Below, one piece after another: positions 5,457-14,135 of a stretch of DNA of 26,196 nucleotides (the stretch's first letter is position 1; each line of letters begins with the position of its first letter). The notes beneath the pieces were generated by a model. The model searched no databases. It had not been told where the DNA came from and worked only from the letters and a program-made list of their open reading frames with translations. This DNA comes from JAXGPP01 sp964436865 (GTDB lineage: Bacteria > Planctomycetota > Planctomycetia > Pirellulales > Thermoguttaceae). The stretch lies in contig CAYTFK010000061.1 in assembly GCA_964436865.1 (NCBI GenBank), positions 1 to 26,196 of the forward strand, read 5' to 3'. The translations under genes and the position numbers were made by a program.

Positions 5457-8393
5457 ATGATGGCCGACCCCGATCGAGCAAGGCTCGAAGCGCAACTCGC
5501 GGTCTTCGGTCTCACGGAGTTTCGCCCCGGGCAGCGGGAAGTGATCGAGTCGGTGCTGGCGGGCTCCGATTGCCTCTGCGTCATGCCCACCGGCGGAGGA
5601 AAGAGCCTCTGCTATCAACTGCCCGGCTTGATGCTCAACGGCTTGACGCTCGTCGTTTCACCGCTCATCGCGCTGATGAAGGATCAAGTCGATCAACTCC
5701 TGGCGCGGCGGCTGCCGGTCACATTCATCAATAGCACTCTCACGACGGTCGAGCAGTACGAGCGCCTGGACCGCATGGCGGCCGGCCAATACCGGCTGGT
5801 GTACGTCGTACCCGAGCGATTCCGCAGCGCGAGATTCCTGGAAGCCGTTCGCAAGGCGGGCATCAAGCTGCTGGCCATCGACGAGGCCCATTGCATCAGC
5901 CAGTGGGGGCACGACTTCCGTCCCGACTACGCCCGGCTGGGCCATTTCCGCCGCCTGCTCGGCAATCCGACAACGATCGCGCTCACCGCGACCGCCACCG
6001 ACGCCGTTCGCCGCGACATCGTCGAGCAGCTCCAGCTTCGCGATCCGCGGACGTTCATCACCGGCTTCGCCCGGCCCAACCTGCACTACGAAGTCCAGTT
6101 CCCGCGCACCGAGAGGCAGAAGGCGGAGATGCTCATCCGTTTCTTGCGCTCAGCCAAAGGGGCGGGGATCGTCTATGCCTCGACGCGCAAGAAGACCGAG
6201 GAAGTGGCGGCGCTGATTGCCCAGGACGTGGGCCGGGCGTCGGCGGCGTACCACGCCGGCCTGGCCCCTGACCAGCGCCGCGCCGCCCAGGAGGCCTTCA
6301 TGGGGGGCGAAGTCGAGATCATCACTGCCACCACCGCCTTCGGAATGGGGATCGACAAGCCCGACGTCCGCTTCGTGGTGCACTACAATCTGCCGGGCAC
6401 CCTCGAGGGATATTACCAGGAAGCGGGCCGCGCCGGCCGCGACGGCAAGCCCTCGCACTGCTTGCTGCTCTACGCGCCGTCGGACCGCTTCATCCAGGAG
6501 TTCTTCATCGAGAGCGCCTATCCCGGACGGGAGCATGTGGCCGCGGTGTACGAGTTCCTCCGCCGGAGTGACGAAAGCCCGATCCAACTGACGCAGCAGG
6601 AAATCAAGGAGCGGCTCGGTTTGCCGGTGGGCGCCGAAGGAATCGGCACCTGCGAGCAGTTGCTCGAATCGGCCGGAGTCCTTGAGCGGTTGATGGCCTC
6701 CGAGAACCTGGCGAGCGTGCGGATCGATAGCGACCTGCCGACTCTCGTCGATCTGCTCCCCCGCCAGGCCAAGGTCCGCCGTCAGGTTGTGAGGGCCGTC
6801 GAGCGGATCGTGGGCGACCGGCGTCAGGAAATGGTTTACTTTCGCCCCCGCGATCTGCTGCAAGCCTGCCAACTCGATCAGGCCTCGGTCACGGCGGCGT
6901 TGCGCGAACTCAACGCGCTGGAGGTCTTCACGTATGTCCCGCCGTTTCGCGGCCGCGCCATTCGCATGCTCCGCCGCGACGCGCGGTTCGACGAACTTCA
7001 GATCGATTTCGAGGCGCACGAGCGGCTCAAGGCGGCCGAGTACGACAAACTCAACCGGGTGATCCGCTTTGCCCTCAGCCGGTCGTGCCGCCAGCAGGAG
7101 ATCCTCCGCTATTTCGGCGACCCGCGCGAGTCGCCCTGCGGTCACTGCGACAACTGCCGCCGCGACGGGCGGCACGGTGCCCCGCCTGCCGCCACGCCGG
7201 AGCCAAACGAAAACGTGGTCACTGCGGTCCGCATCGCGCTGAGCGGCATTGCCCGGACCAGCCAGTCCCATCGCCGCTGCGGCAAGAACCTGATCGCCCA
7301 GATGCTCTGCGGATCGGACTCGGCCAAGGTCAAGAAGCTCGGACTGGACCGCCTGAGCACGTTTGGCCTGCTCGCGCATCTCGGGCAATCTGATGTTGCC
7401 GCGCTGATCGATGCGCTCGTCGCCGCCGGCCTGGCTCAACAGGTTGAGATCGGTCCGCGCCGGCCGGTGGTCGAGCTGACTTCGCAGGGAAGCGAGGTGA
7501 TGAAGGGCGCAGGGACGCCGGAATTCGATCTGCCCATGCCTGCCGATTTGATGTGGAAGCTCCGCCGTGATCGGCCCGGCGAGGCGGTCGGGAACAGTGC
7601 GACCCTTGCGCCGGCAGCCGACGCCGATCTGCCGAAGGCCGATCCCGCCCTGGTGGCGGCCCTCGAGCGCTGGCGCCGCGAGCAGTGCTCCGATTCCGGT
7701 TTGCCGCCGCATTACGTGCTGCCCAACGCCGCGCTCGAAGCCATCGCCCGGCAGCTTCCTCGGTCCCTCGACGAGCTTGCCGCTGTGAAGGGCATTGGCC
7801 CCTCGAAGCTGAAACGCTATGGTGATGAACTGCTGCGAATCGTCAGCGGTGGCTCGAGAGCAAGCAAGGACGCGTCGGCCCTCCCCGCCTGCCAATCCCG
7901 CCCGTCCGCCCCGATCGCCCCGGCGGCGAGCGAAGACGGCCGCGGAGAATCGCCACCATCGCTCGCTCCGGTGGGGCCGCCGGCGCCGGCTTCGGTTCCC
8001 GCGTCGCGCCCGCCGGCCCGCCAGCCGCCGCACTACTGGACGTGGCGGCTGCTCACCTCGGGCTTTTCGGCGGAGGAGTGTATGGCGGCCCGGCAGATCG
8101 ATCGCGAGGCGCTGCTCGACCATCTGCTCCGTGCCGTGGAAGAGGGGTGGCCCGTCGAGGCGGAGTGGTGTCTCAGTCCGACGCTCCTGGCGGCGCTGGA
8201 GAAAGTCGTGTGCGATGGCGAACCGGAGCGGATTCGGCCGCTGCTGCCTGAGTTGCCCGGCGGAACTCGTTATGAGGAAGTGCAGTTGTTCCTCAAGTGT
8301 CGCCGCTGCACGCCCGAACGCACGAAATCGTTGCAGAGGCCCAATCCACCAGCCGAGAGGTTGGGGATCCGTGCTGCCCCCAAGGACCTTTGA
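5457..8393 (+). CDS. recQ: ATP-dependent DNA helicase RecQ
   Basis: This 978-residue superfamily 2 helicase unwinds DNA 3'-5' during recombination and fork repair. Motif 0 is FRPGQ (22-26), Walker A is PTGGGKS (44-50), motif II is DEAH (142-145) followed by the RecQ aromatic-rich loop CISQWGHDFRPDY, and motif VI is QEAGRAGRDG (321-330). The zinc site is Cys544, Cys561, Cys564, Cys567. An RQC winged-helix region (about 585-690) follows, then an HRDC domain (about 729-796), a Pro/Ala/Ser-rich linker (about 800-858), and a C-terminal helix-turn-helix-like domain (859-950) resembling the HTH_40 domain of long bacterial RecQ proteins. E. coli RecQ is about 610 residues, so this is a long form. Start is ATG-ATG at 5457 with no visible Shine-Dalgarno; the second ATG (5460) is equally possible. 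Confidence 0.96.
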   Translation: MMADPDRARLEAQLAVFGLTEFRPGQREVIESVLAGSDCLCVMPTGGGKSLCYQLPGLMLNGLTLVVSPLIALMKDQVDQLLARRLPVTFINSTLTTVEQYERLDRMAAGQYRLVYVVPERFRSARFLEAVRKAGIKLLAIDEAHCISQWGHDFRPDYARLGHFRRLLGNPTTIALTATATDAVRRDIVEQLQLRDPRTFITGFARPNLHYEVQFPRTERQKAEMLIRFLRSAKGAGIVYASTRKKTEEVAALIAQDVGRASAAYHAGLAPDQRRAAQEAFMGGEVEIITATTAFGMGIDKPDVRFVVHYNLPGTLEGYYQEAGRAGRDGKPSHCLLLYAPSDRFIQEFFIESAYPGREHVAAVYEFLRRSDESPIQLTQQEIKERLGLPVGAEGIGTCEQLLESAGVLERLMASENLASVRIDSDLPTLVDLLPRQAKVRRQVVRAVERIVGDRRQEMVYFRPRDLLQACQLDQASVTAALRELNALEVFTYVPPFRGRAIRMLRRDARFDELQIDFEAHERLKAAEYDKLNRVIRFALSRSCRQQEILRYFGDPRESPCGHCDNCRRDGRHGAPPAATPEPNENVVTAVRIALSGIARTSQSHRRCGKNLIAQMLCGSDSAKVKKLGLDRLSTFGLLAHLGQSDVAALIDALVAAGLAQQVEIGPRRPVVELTSQGSEVMKGAGTPEFDLPMPADLMWKLRRDRPGEAVGNSATLAPAADADLPKADPALVAALERWRREQCSDSGLPPHYVLPNAALEAIARQLPRSLDELAAVKGIGPSKLKRYGDELLRIVSGGSRASKDASALPACQSRPSAPIAPAASEDGRGESPPSLAPVGPPAPASVPASRPPARQPPHYWTWRLLTSGFSAEECMAARQIDREALLDHLLRAVEEGWPVEAEWCLSPTLLAALEKVVCDGEPERIRPLLPELPGGTRYEEVQLFLKCRRCTPERTKSLQRPNPPAERLGIRAAPKDL

Positions 8394-8419
8394 ACGCGGC
8401 GTCGAAGGGACGGGTTGCG

Positions 8420-8448
8420 TCGAAAAGCGGTCGTCCGAAAGGTACAAT
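8420..8448 (+). promoter_or_regulatory. Candidate promoter of ftsH
   Basis: TCGAAA (8420-8425, 4 of 6) and TACAAT (8443-8448, 5 of 6) are spaced by 17 bases. The -10 lies in GGTACAATGG, matching the window's extended -10 pattern. The leader to ftsH would be about 95 bases and includes a run of eight G (8461-8468). Confidence 0.42.
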
Positions 8449-8551
8449 GGCAACTAGACCGGGGGGGGCAGTGATTTGTCAGCAATCGTACGCAGCGTGC
8501 ATGGTCCGCTCCGTAAATCGGCCATGCACTCGACAATAAGGAAGCGGCTCG

Positions 8552-10588
8552 ATGGAGAATCGTCCTTCCGGGGCCAGCCAACCGCCTGAAAAACCGACGC
8601 CTCGACCGCGTCCGACGCCCACGGTCTGGCTGATGTTCGTCATTCTGGCCACGATCGGCGTGCTGTGGTTCCTTTCCGGCAGCCCGGCTCCCAAGGAAAT
8701 CGCTTGGGACAAGTTCTATGCACACCTGACCAAGGGCAACGTCGTCGAAGCCACCGTCCGCGGCATGCGGGTCTACGGCCGACTTAAGCCAGGGGTGGAG
8801 AAGGAGATTGAATCGCAGACCGCGATCAAGCCCGCCATCAAGTCATCGCCCGGCAAGGCTGCCCAGGGGCCTCAGTTCTACGTCGTCATTCCCTCATTTG
8901 CCATCGATGATCCGAGCCTCGACGGCTTGCTCCGTGAGAAAGTGTCCAGTTACTCGGCACAGGAGCCGACCGATTCCACCAATCTGCTCCTGGCGGCGTC
9001 GTTCATCCTGCCTTTATTGCTGCTCGTCGGTATCTGGGTGATGTTTCGCCGTACCCGTGACCAGGTGCTGGGCGGCGGCGGCATCCTGGCCGGATTCAGC
9101 AAGAGTCCGGCGAAGCGGTATGAGTCGGGTGACAAGCCGGTGACGTTCGATGACGTGGCCGGGCTCGAATCGGTGAAGGGCGAATTGCAGGAGATCGTCG
9201 AGTTCCTGAAAGACCCCAAGAAATTCCAGCGACTCGGCGGCCGCGTTCCCAAGGGTGTGCTTCTCAACGGACCGCCCGGCACGGGCAAGACGTTGCTGGG
9301 ACGGGCGGTGGCCGGAGAAGCGGGCGTCCCCTTCTTTTCCATCAGCGGGTCGGAGTTCATCCAGATGTTCGTGGGGGTCGGCGCCAGCCGCGTCCGCGAC
9401 ATGTTCCAGACCGCCAAGGAGAATTCGCCCTCAATTTTGTTTATCGACGAAATCGACGCCGTGGGTCGGATCCGCGGCGCCGGCCTCGGGGGCGGCCATG
9501 ACGAGCGTGAGCAGACGCTCAACCAGATCCTCAGCGAGATGGACGGCTTCTCGCCCAACGAGTCGGTGATCGTCGTCGCCGCCACCAACCGGCCCGACGT
9601 GCTCGATCCGGCCCTGCTGCGTCCCGGCCGATTCGACCGGCACATCACGGTCGATCGTCCCAATCTCAAAGGGCGGCTGGCGATCTTCAAGGTCCACTGC
9701 CGCAACGTGCCGCTGGCCGACGATGTCGATCTGGAACGGCTGGCGGCCGGCACCGTCGGACTCACCGGCGCCGACATCCGCAACCTGGTGAATGAAGCAG
9801 CCCTGTGGGCCACGCGAAGCGGCAAGGATGCGGTCGACATGGCCGACTTCGAATACGCCCGCGACAAGGTGCTCATGGGCCCCAAGCGCGAGGAGGTCTT
9901 GAGCGGCAAAGAGAAGACCATGACCGCCTACCACGAGGCGGGGCACGTGCTCCTGGTGTGGCTGATCGGCGGATCGGACCGCGTGCACAAGGTGTCGATC
10001 ATTCCGCGCGGCCGGGCACTGGGGGCCACGCAACTCTTGCCCGAGGAAGACCGCGTGAACATCAGCGAGGGGGAACTCCACACGCGAATCTCCTTCCTCA
10101 TGGGCGGACGCGCCGCGGAAAAACTCGTCTTCAACGAGTTTACCGCCGGCGCCGAGGACGACTTGAAACGGGCCACTCAGCTCGCCCGGCGAATGGTCAT
10201 GCATTGGGGTATGAGCCCGCGATTGGGCCCCGTGGCGTTCCGCGCCGGCGAGGTGCATCCGTTCCTCGGACGCGACATGGGCGAGCCGCGAGAGTACAGC
10301 GAGTCGACCGCCCAACTTATCGATGAAGAAGTCTCACGAATCCTCCGCAACGCCACGGAGCGGGCGGAACAACTCCTTGCCGAGCACCGCGCCAAGCTCG
10401 ACGGCCTCGCCGCGGCGCTCGAACGCGAGGAAACGCTCGACTCGCGTCAGATCGAAGAGGTCATCGGCCCGCCAGCCCACATCCCGGCGGAGAGGCTCAG
10501 TCAGACGGCGGCCACCGCCCCTGACGTGGCCGGCAATGGCGACGGGGCGGCTCCCGCCCGGCCGGCCGAAACGCCCGACGGCCTGTGA
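8552..10588 (+). CDS. ftsH: ATP-dependent zinc metalloprotease FtsH
   Basis: The 678-residue membrane-bound AAA+ protease degrades misfolded membrane proteins and selected regulators. Two transmembrane segments (about 25-42 and 145-166) flank a periplasmic domain. The AAA module has Walker A GPPGTGKT (240-247), the pore loop FVGVGASRVRD, Walker B ILFIDEIDA with Asp299-Glu300, and arginine fingers in RPGRFDR. The protease module carries HEAGH (461-465), with Glu462 as catalytic residue and the two His as zinc ligands; AGAEDDL supplies the third ligand, probably Asp537. A Pro-rich N-terminus precedes the first transmembrane segment, and the C-terminus is a variable Ala/Pro tail. The start has AAGGAAG (8538-8544) 7 bases before the ATG. 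Length is close to the family norm of 610-700. The next gene starts 102 bases downstream on the same strand. Confidence 0.97.
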   Translation: MENRPSGASQPPEKPTPRPRPTPTVWLMFVILATIGVLWFLSGSPAPKEIAWDKFYAHLTKGNVVEATVRGMRVYGRLKPGVEKEIESQTAIKPAIKSSPGKAAQGPQFYVVIPSFAIDDPSLDGLLREKVSSYSAQEPTDSTNLLLAASFILPLLLLVGIWVMFRRTRDQVLGGGGILAGFSKSPAKRYESGDKPVTFDDVAGLESVKGELQEIVEFLKDPKKFQRLGGRVPKGVLLNGPPGTGKTLLGRAVAGEAGVPFFSISGSEFIQMFVGVGASRVRDMFQTAKENSPSILFIDEIDAVGRIRGAGLGGGHDEREQTLNQILSEMDGFSPNESVIVVAATNRPDVLDPALLRPGRFDRHITVDRPNLKGRLAIFKVHCRNVPLADDVDLERLAAGTVGLTGADIRNLVNEAALWATRSGKDAVDMADFEYARDKVLMGPKREEVLSGKEKTMTAYHEAGHVLLVWLIGGSDRVHKVSIIPRGRALGATQLLPEEDRVNISEGELHTRISFLMGGRAAEKLVFNEFTAGAEDDLKRATQLARRMVMHWGMSPRLGPVAFRAGEVHPFLGRDMGEPREYSESTAQLIDEEVSRILRNATERAEQLLAEHRAKLDGLAAALEREETLDSRQIEEVIGPPAHIPAERLSQTAATAPDVAGNGDGAAPARPAETPDGL

Positions 10589-10690
10589 CCCGGCCGTGCC
10601 TGCCGCGCGGCCGCTTCCGCCGGCGCTGCGAATGTGCGATGATGGTGGGCGTTTGGCCGTATCTCCGCTCGAGCCGCTGGAAGCAATAAC

Positions 10691-11008
10691 ATGTTCGTCC
10701 ACTGCGTTTACTTCACGTTGAGCGACAACAGCGACGCCGCCAAGCAGGAACTGATCGATGAATGCCACGAGTTCCTGGCTTCCATACCCGGAATTGTCTT
10801 TTTCGCGGCTGGTTCGCTGGCCGCGCTGTCGCGCCCGGTCAACGACCGCGAGTTCGACGTCGCGCTGACCATCGCCTTCGAGGATCAGGCCGCCCACGAC
10901 GCCTACGCCGATCACCCGCAGCACCTGGCGTTTGTGGAAAAGAACCAGTCCGATTGGAAGCAGGTCCGCGTGTTCGATTCCGACGTCGCACCGCAACCGC
11001 GACGTTGA
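10691..11008 (+). CDS. Dabb (stress-responsive alpha/beta barrel) domain protein
   Basis: The 105-residue protein matches the Dabb/dimeric alpha-beta barrel pattern: an opening strand MFVHCVYFTLSD, a helix with AAKQELIDECHEFLASIPGI, a central strand FDVALTIAFEDQAAHDAYADHP, and a closing QHLAFVEKN helix with a final strand. Such proteins dimerise into a ferredoxin-like barrel. In plants and fungi some are stress-responsive or act in polyketide cyclisation; in bacteria they are mostly unassigned. The ATG at 10691 has only a weak GGAAG ribosome site. The stop codon is 20 bases before the helicase start, so the two genes are probably co-transcribed. Confidence 0.85.
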   Translation: MFVHCVYFTLSDNSDAAKQELIDECHEFLASIPGIVFFAAGSLAALSRPVNDREFDVALTIAFEDQAAHDAYADHPQHLAFVEKNQSDWKQVRVFDSDVAPQPRR

Positions 11009-11028
11009 GCAGCAGGAGTGGCCGCGGC

Positions 11029-13410
11029 ATGGACGATGCGATGAGCAGCCCGCCACCGTCACGCGACGAGATCGCCGAGCGCTACCTGGAACAGCTCCCC
11101 TACGAGCCCTACCCCGTCCAGGAAGAAGCGCTGCTGGCCTGGTTCTCCGCCGATCAGGGCGTGCTCGTCTGCGCGCCGACCGGGACCGGCAAGACGATGA
11201 TCGCCGAGGCGGCGCTGTTCGAGGCCCTCCATACCGGCAAGATCGCCTATTACACCACGCCGCTCATTGCCCTCACGGAACAGAAATTCCACGAGATGCA
11301 GGATGCCGCCCAGCGCTGGGGATTCTCGGCCGGCGACGTCGGCCTGGTCACGGGCAACCGTCGCGAGAACCCCGGCGCGCGGATCCTCGTCGTGGTGGCT
11401 GAGATTCTCTTCAACCGGCTGCTGCACAAGGAAGCGTTCGACTTTGCCGACGTCGGCACCGTGGTGATGGACGAATTCCATAGCTTCAACGACCCCGAGC
11501 GGGGGATCGTGTGGGAATTTGCCTTGGGCCTGCTGCCCGAACACGTCCGCACGCTCCTCCTCTCGGCCACGGTGGGCAACGCCGTGGAGTTCGTCCACTG
11601 GCTCCGCACGCACCACCGCCGGCGGCTCGATCTGGTCCAGAGCGACCAGCGCAAAGTCCCGCTCACCTACGAGTGGGTTGCCGACAGCCTGCTTACCGAG
11701 CAGATCGAGCGGATGGCCGAAGGCGACGAGGCGTCGCGGCGCACGCCGGCGCTGGTGTTCTGCTTCAATCGCGAGGAGTGCTGGTCGGTCGCCGAGACCT
11801 TGAAAGGCAAAGGCCTCCTGGCCGACGGCCAGCAATCGCGGTTGAGCGAGGAGCTCAAGAGGCACGACTGGTCACAGGGCGCCGGGCCGAAGCTCCGCCA
11901 GCTTCTGCTTCGCGGCGTGGGCGTGCACCATGCCGGCGTGCTTCCCAAGTATCGCCGGATCGTCGAAGAGCTCTTTCAGCAGAAGCTCCTGTCGGTCGTC
12001 ACCTGCACCGAGACGCTCTCGGCGGGGATCAACCTCCCGGCCCGCTCGGTGGTTCTGCCCAGCATCATGAAAGGGCCGCCGGGCGAGAAGAAGATCCTCG
12101 ACCCCAGTTCCGCCCACCAGATGTTCGGCCGCGCCGGACGCCCGCAGTTCGACAGCCAGGGCTACGTCGTCGTGCTGGCCCATGAAGACGACGTGCGGAT
12201 CGCCCGCTGGCGCGAAAAGTACGACCAGATCCCCGAGTCTACGAAGGATCCCGGGTTGCTCAAGGCCAAGAAGCAGCTCAAGAAGAAAATGCCCACCCGT
12301 CGTGCGACGGAGCAGTACTGGAACGAAGAGCAGTTCCAGAAGCTCCGGGCGGCGCCGCCGGGCCGGCTCGCCAGCCGCGGCCGCCTGCCATGGCGGTTGT
12401 TGGCCTATATGCTCGATGCTTCACCCGACGTCGAACTCCTGCGAACGCTGGTGAGCCGCCGCCTGCTGGGCCCAAAGAAGCTCGAAGAGGCGCAGCGCGA
12501 TCTCGACCGGATGATCCTCACGCTCTGGCGGGCCGGGTACGTAACGCTCGATCCCGAGCCGCCGCTGAGCGAGGGCCGGCCGCAGGTCGCGTCGGACCAG
12601 CCGCCGCCGAAAGAGTCTGGCTTCGGTTCGGGAATCTTCGACCAGGCCGGTCCGGCCGCAGCCGAGATCAAGAAACCTCCCGCCGCCGAAACGGCCGCCG
12701 AACCAGAAGCGTACCGGCCGCGGTTTGCCCATCCCACGCCGGCAATGGCCGACTTGTTGCGGCTCCGCGGCGTCAATCCGCTCTACGGCCTGTTCCTGGT
12801 AAAGCAGTTGGGCATCGCCGACCGGCAGGAGCGGATTCAGGCCTTCGAAAGCGTGCTCGAACTCCCGCGGTCGATGGGCTATCATGTCCGCGTGCCCGAC
12901 CATTCCTCCCTGCCGCCGGGACCGCTGGCGACCGGCCGGCTGGACGAGCAACTGTTGCGGCTCGGACTGGTCACAGCCGATCAGCTTGTGGCCGCGGAGG
13001 TCGACGAGGACGACCGCCGGCGGATGTTCGCCGAGGAGCGCCCGCGCGTGCTCACGCTGGCCGAAAAACTGCGGCTGTTGTTCGACTACGACTTTCCCTC
13101 GGTCCACGACGTCTTCACCCAACCGGTGTGGGCGGCGGGGGAGTTGTTGGAGTTCGGCGGCGAGTTCAACAAGTACATCACCAGCAAGAGCCTGCAGAAA
13201 CAGGAAGGGGTCATCTTCCGCCACCTGCTGCGGTTGATTCTGCTGTTGGGCGAACTGAAGGAGTTTGTCCCGCCCGAAACGACCGACGCCGAGTGGCGTG
13301 CCGACCTGAGCGAGGTTTCCTGGATCCTCACCGAGAGTTGCCGAAAAGTCGATCCCCTGAGCACCGAGAAGGCGCTGGAAGAAACGGCCGCGGTGCAAGA
13401 GGGTCCGTGA
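11029..13410 (+). CDS. Ski2-like DExH-box helicase
   Basis: The 793-residue superfamily 2 helicase resembles the Ski2/Mtr4/HelY group, which mostly act on RNA. Motifs: Walker A APTGTGKT (49-56), motif Ib TTPLIAL, motif II as DEFH (148-151), motif III LLSATVGN, the motif IV region GVHHAGVLPKYRR, motif V TETLSAGINLPARSVV, and motif VI QMFGRAGRP (364-372). After the core come a winged-helix-like region (about 420-510), a Pro/Ala-rich linker (about 515-560), and a helical C-terminal part ending with LQKQEGVIFRHLLRLILLLG, which recalls the DSHCT domain of Ski2-type helicases. The ATG at 11029 follows AGGAG (11014-11018); the frame is open further upstream but there overlaps the Dabb gene and is not coding. 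Substrate is unknown: RNA turnover is inferred from family, and a DNA role (Hel308-like) is not excluded. Confidence 0.88.
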   Translation: MDDAMSSPPPSRDEIAERYLEQLPYEPYPVQEEALLAWFSADQGVLVCAPTGTGKTMIAEAALFEALHTGKIAYYTTPLIALTEQKFHEMQDAAQRWGFSAGDVGLVTGNRRENPGARILVVVAEILFNRLLHKEAFDFADVGTVVMDEFHSFNDPERGIVWEFALGLLPEHVRTLLLSATVGNAVEFVHWLRTHHRRRLDLVQSDQRKVPLTYEWVADSLLTEQIERMAEGDEASRRTPALVFCFNREECWSVAETLKGKGLLADGQQSRLSEELKRHDWSQGAGPKLRQLLLRGVGVHHAGVLPKYRRIVEELFQQKLLSVVTCTETLSAGINLPARSVVLPSIMKGPPGEKKILDPSSAHQMFGRAGRPQFDSQGYVVVLAHEDDVRIARWREKYDQIPESTKDPGLLKAKKQLKKKMPTRRATEQYWNEEQFQKLRAAPPGRLASRGRLPWRLLAYMLDASPDVELLRTLVSRRLLGPKKLEEAQRDLDRMILTLWRAGYVTLDPEPPLSEGRPQVASDQPPPKESGFGSGIFDQAGPAAAEIKKPPAAETAAEPEAYRPRFAHPTPAMADLLRLRGVNPLYGLFLVKQLGIADRQERIQAFESVLELPRSMGYHVRVPDHSSLPPGPLATGRLDEQLLRLGLVTADQLVAAEVDEDDRRRMFAEERPRVLTLAEKLRLLFDYDFPSVHDVFTQPVWAAGELLEFGGEFNKYITSKSLQKQEGVIFRHLLRLILLLGELKEFVPPETTDAEWRADLSEVSWILTESCRKVDPLSTEKALEETAAVQEGP

Positions 13411-13454
13411 GCCCCGCTCCCCGGAAGAAGCTGCCAACACGAGGACTTTCATCG

Positions 13455-14135
13455 ATGTCTGCCATGCAATCTCTCTTTGCCGACGATCTTCTTCGCCGTC
13501 TCGAGCGTTCGGGCGTGGTCGCCGTGCTCGTCGTCGACGAGGTCCGCCACGCCGTTCCGCTCGCCCGGGCGCTACTGGCCGGTGGTGTCGAGGTCATGGA
13601 ACTCACGCTTCGCACGCCGGCCGCGCTCGAAGCGCTGGCCGCCATCCGCGGCGAAGTGCCCCAGATGCTCGCCGGCATCGGCACCATCCTCAATCCCGTC
13701 CAGGCCCGCGCTGCGGCCGCGGCCGGCGCTGCGTTTGGCGTCGCGCCAGGTATGAACCCCCGGGTGATCTCGGCCGCCCAGGAAGCCGGCCTGCCCTTTG
13801 CGCCGGGAATCGCCACGCCCTCCGAAATGGAGGCGGCGCTGGAACTCGGCTGCCGCGAGCTCAAGTTCTTCCCCGCCGAGTCGATGGGCGGGGTCGCGTA
13901 TCTCAAAAACATTTACGCCCCGTACGCCCACCTGGGCGTGCGGTTCATGCCATTGGGCGGCCTGAAAGCGACCAATATCGAAACCTATCTCAAGGAACCG
14001 TTCACGCTGGCCCTCGGCGGCTCGTGGATCGCCACGCGCGACTTGATTCGCGCCGCGGCCTGGGACCAGATTACACACAATGCTTTGGAAGCCCGGCAGA
14101 TTGTCGACCGGGTGCGCGGCGGAGGTGCAGCATGA
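13455..14135 (+). CDS. eda: 2-dehydro-3-deoxyphosphogluconate (KDPG) aldolase
   Basis: The 226-residue class I aldolase cleaves KDPG to pyruvate and glyceraldehyde 3-phosphate. It has the KDPG/KHG aldolase hallmarks: MELTLRTP with the catalytic Glu49, GIGTILNP (74-81), ATPSE (120-124), and the Schiff-base lysine Lys137 in ELKFFPAES. The phosphate-binding end PLGGLKATNIETYL also fits. It could also use 4-hydroxy-2-oxoglutarate, as E. coli Eda does. The ATG at 13455 follows a weak GAGG (13441-13444); the frame runs far upstream through the helicase gene, but that part is a shadow. It begins 44 bases after the helicase stop and overlaps the following kinase gene by ATGA, so the two enzymes are translationally coupled. 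Confidence 0.94.
   Translation: MSAMQSLFADDLLRRLERSGVVAVLVVDEVRHAVPLARALLAGGVEVMELTLRTPAALEALAAIRGEVPQMLAGIGTILNPVQARAAAAAGAAFGVAPGMNPRVISAAQEAGLPFAPGIATPSEMEAALELGCRELKFFPAESMGGVAYLKNIYAPYAHLGVRFMPLGGLKATNIETYLKEPFTLALGGSWIATRDLIRAAAWDQITHNALEARQIVDRVRGGGAA

Noticed and set aside
6150..8453. 767-codon open frame on the minus strand
   Set aside because: It lies antisense to recQ, whose motifs are complete. Its Arg/Gly/His-rich translation shows no domain, as expected from a GC-rich complementary frame.
12390..13454. N-terminal extension of eda inside the helicase gene
   Set aside because: The Arg/Ala/Gly-rich sequence is another reading frame of the helicase gene; KDPG aldolases start close to residue 1 as given.
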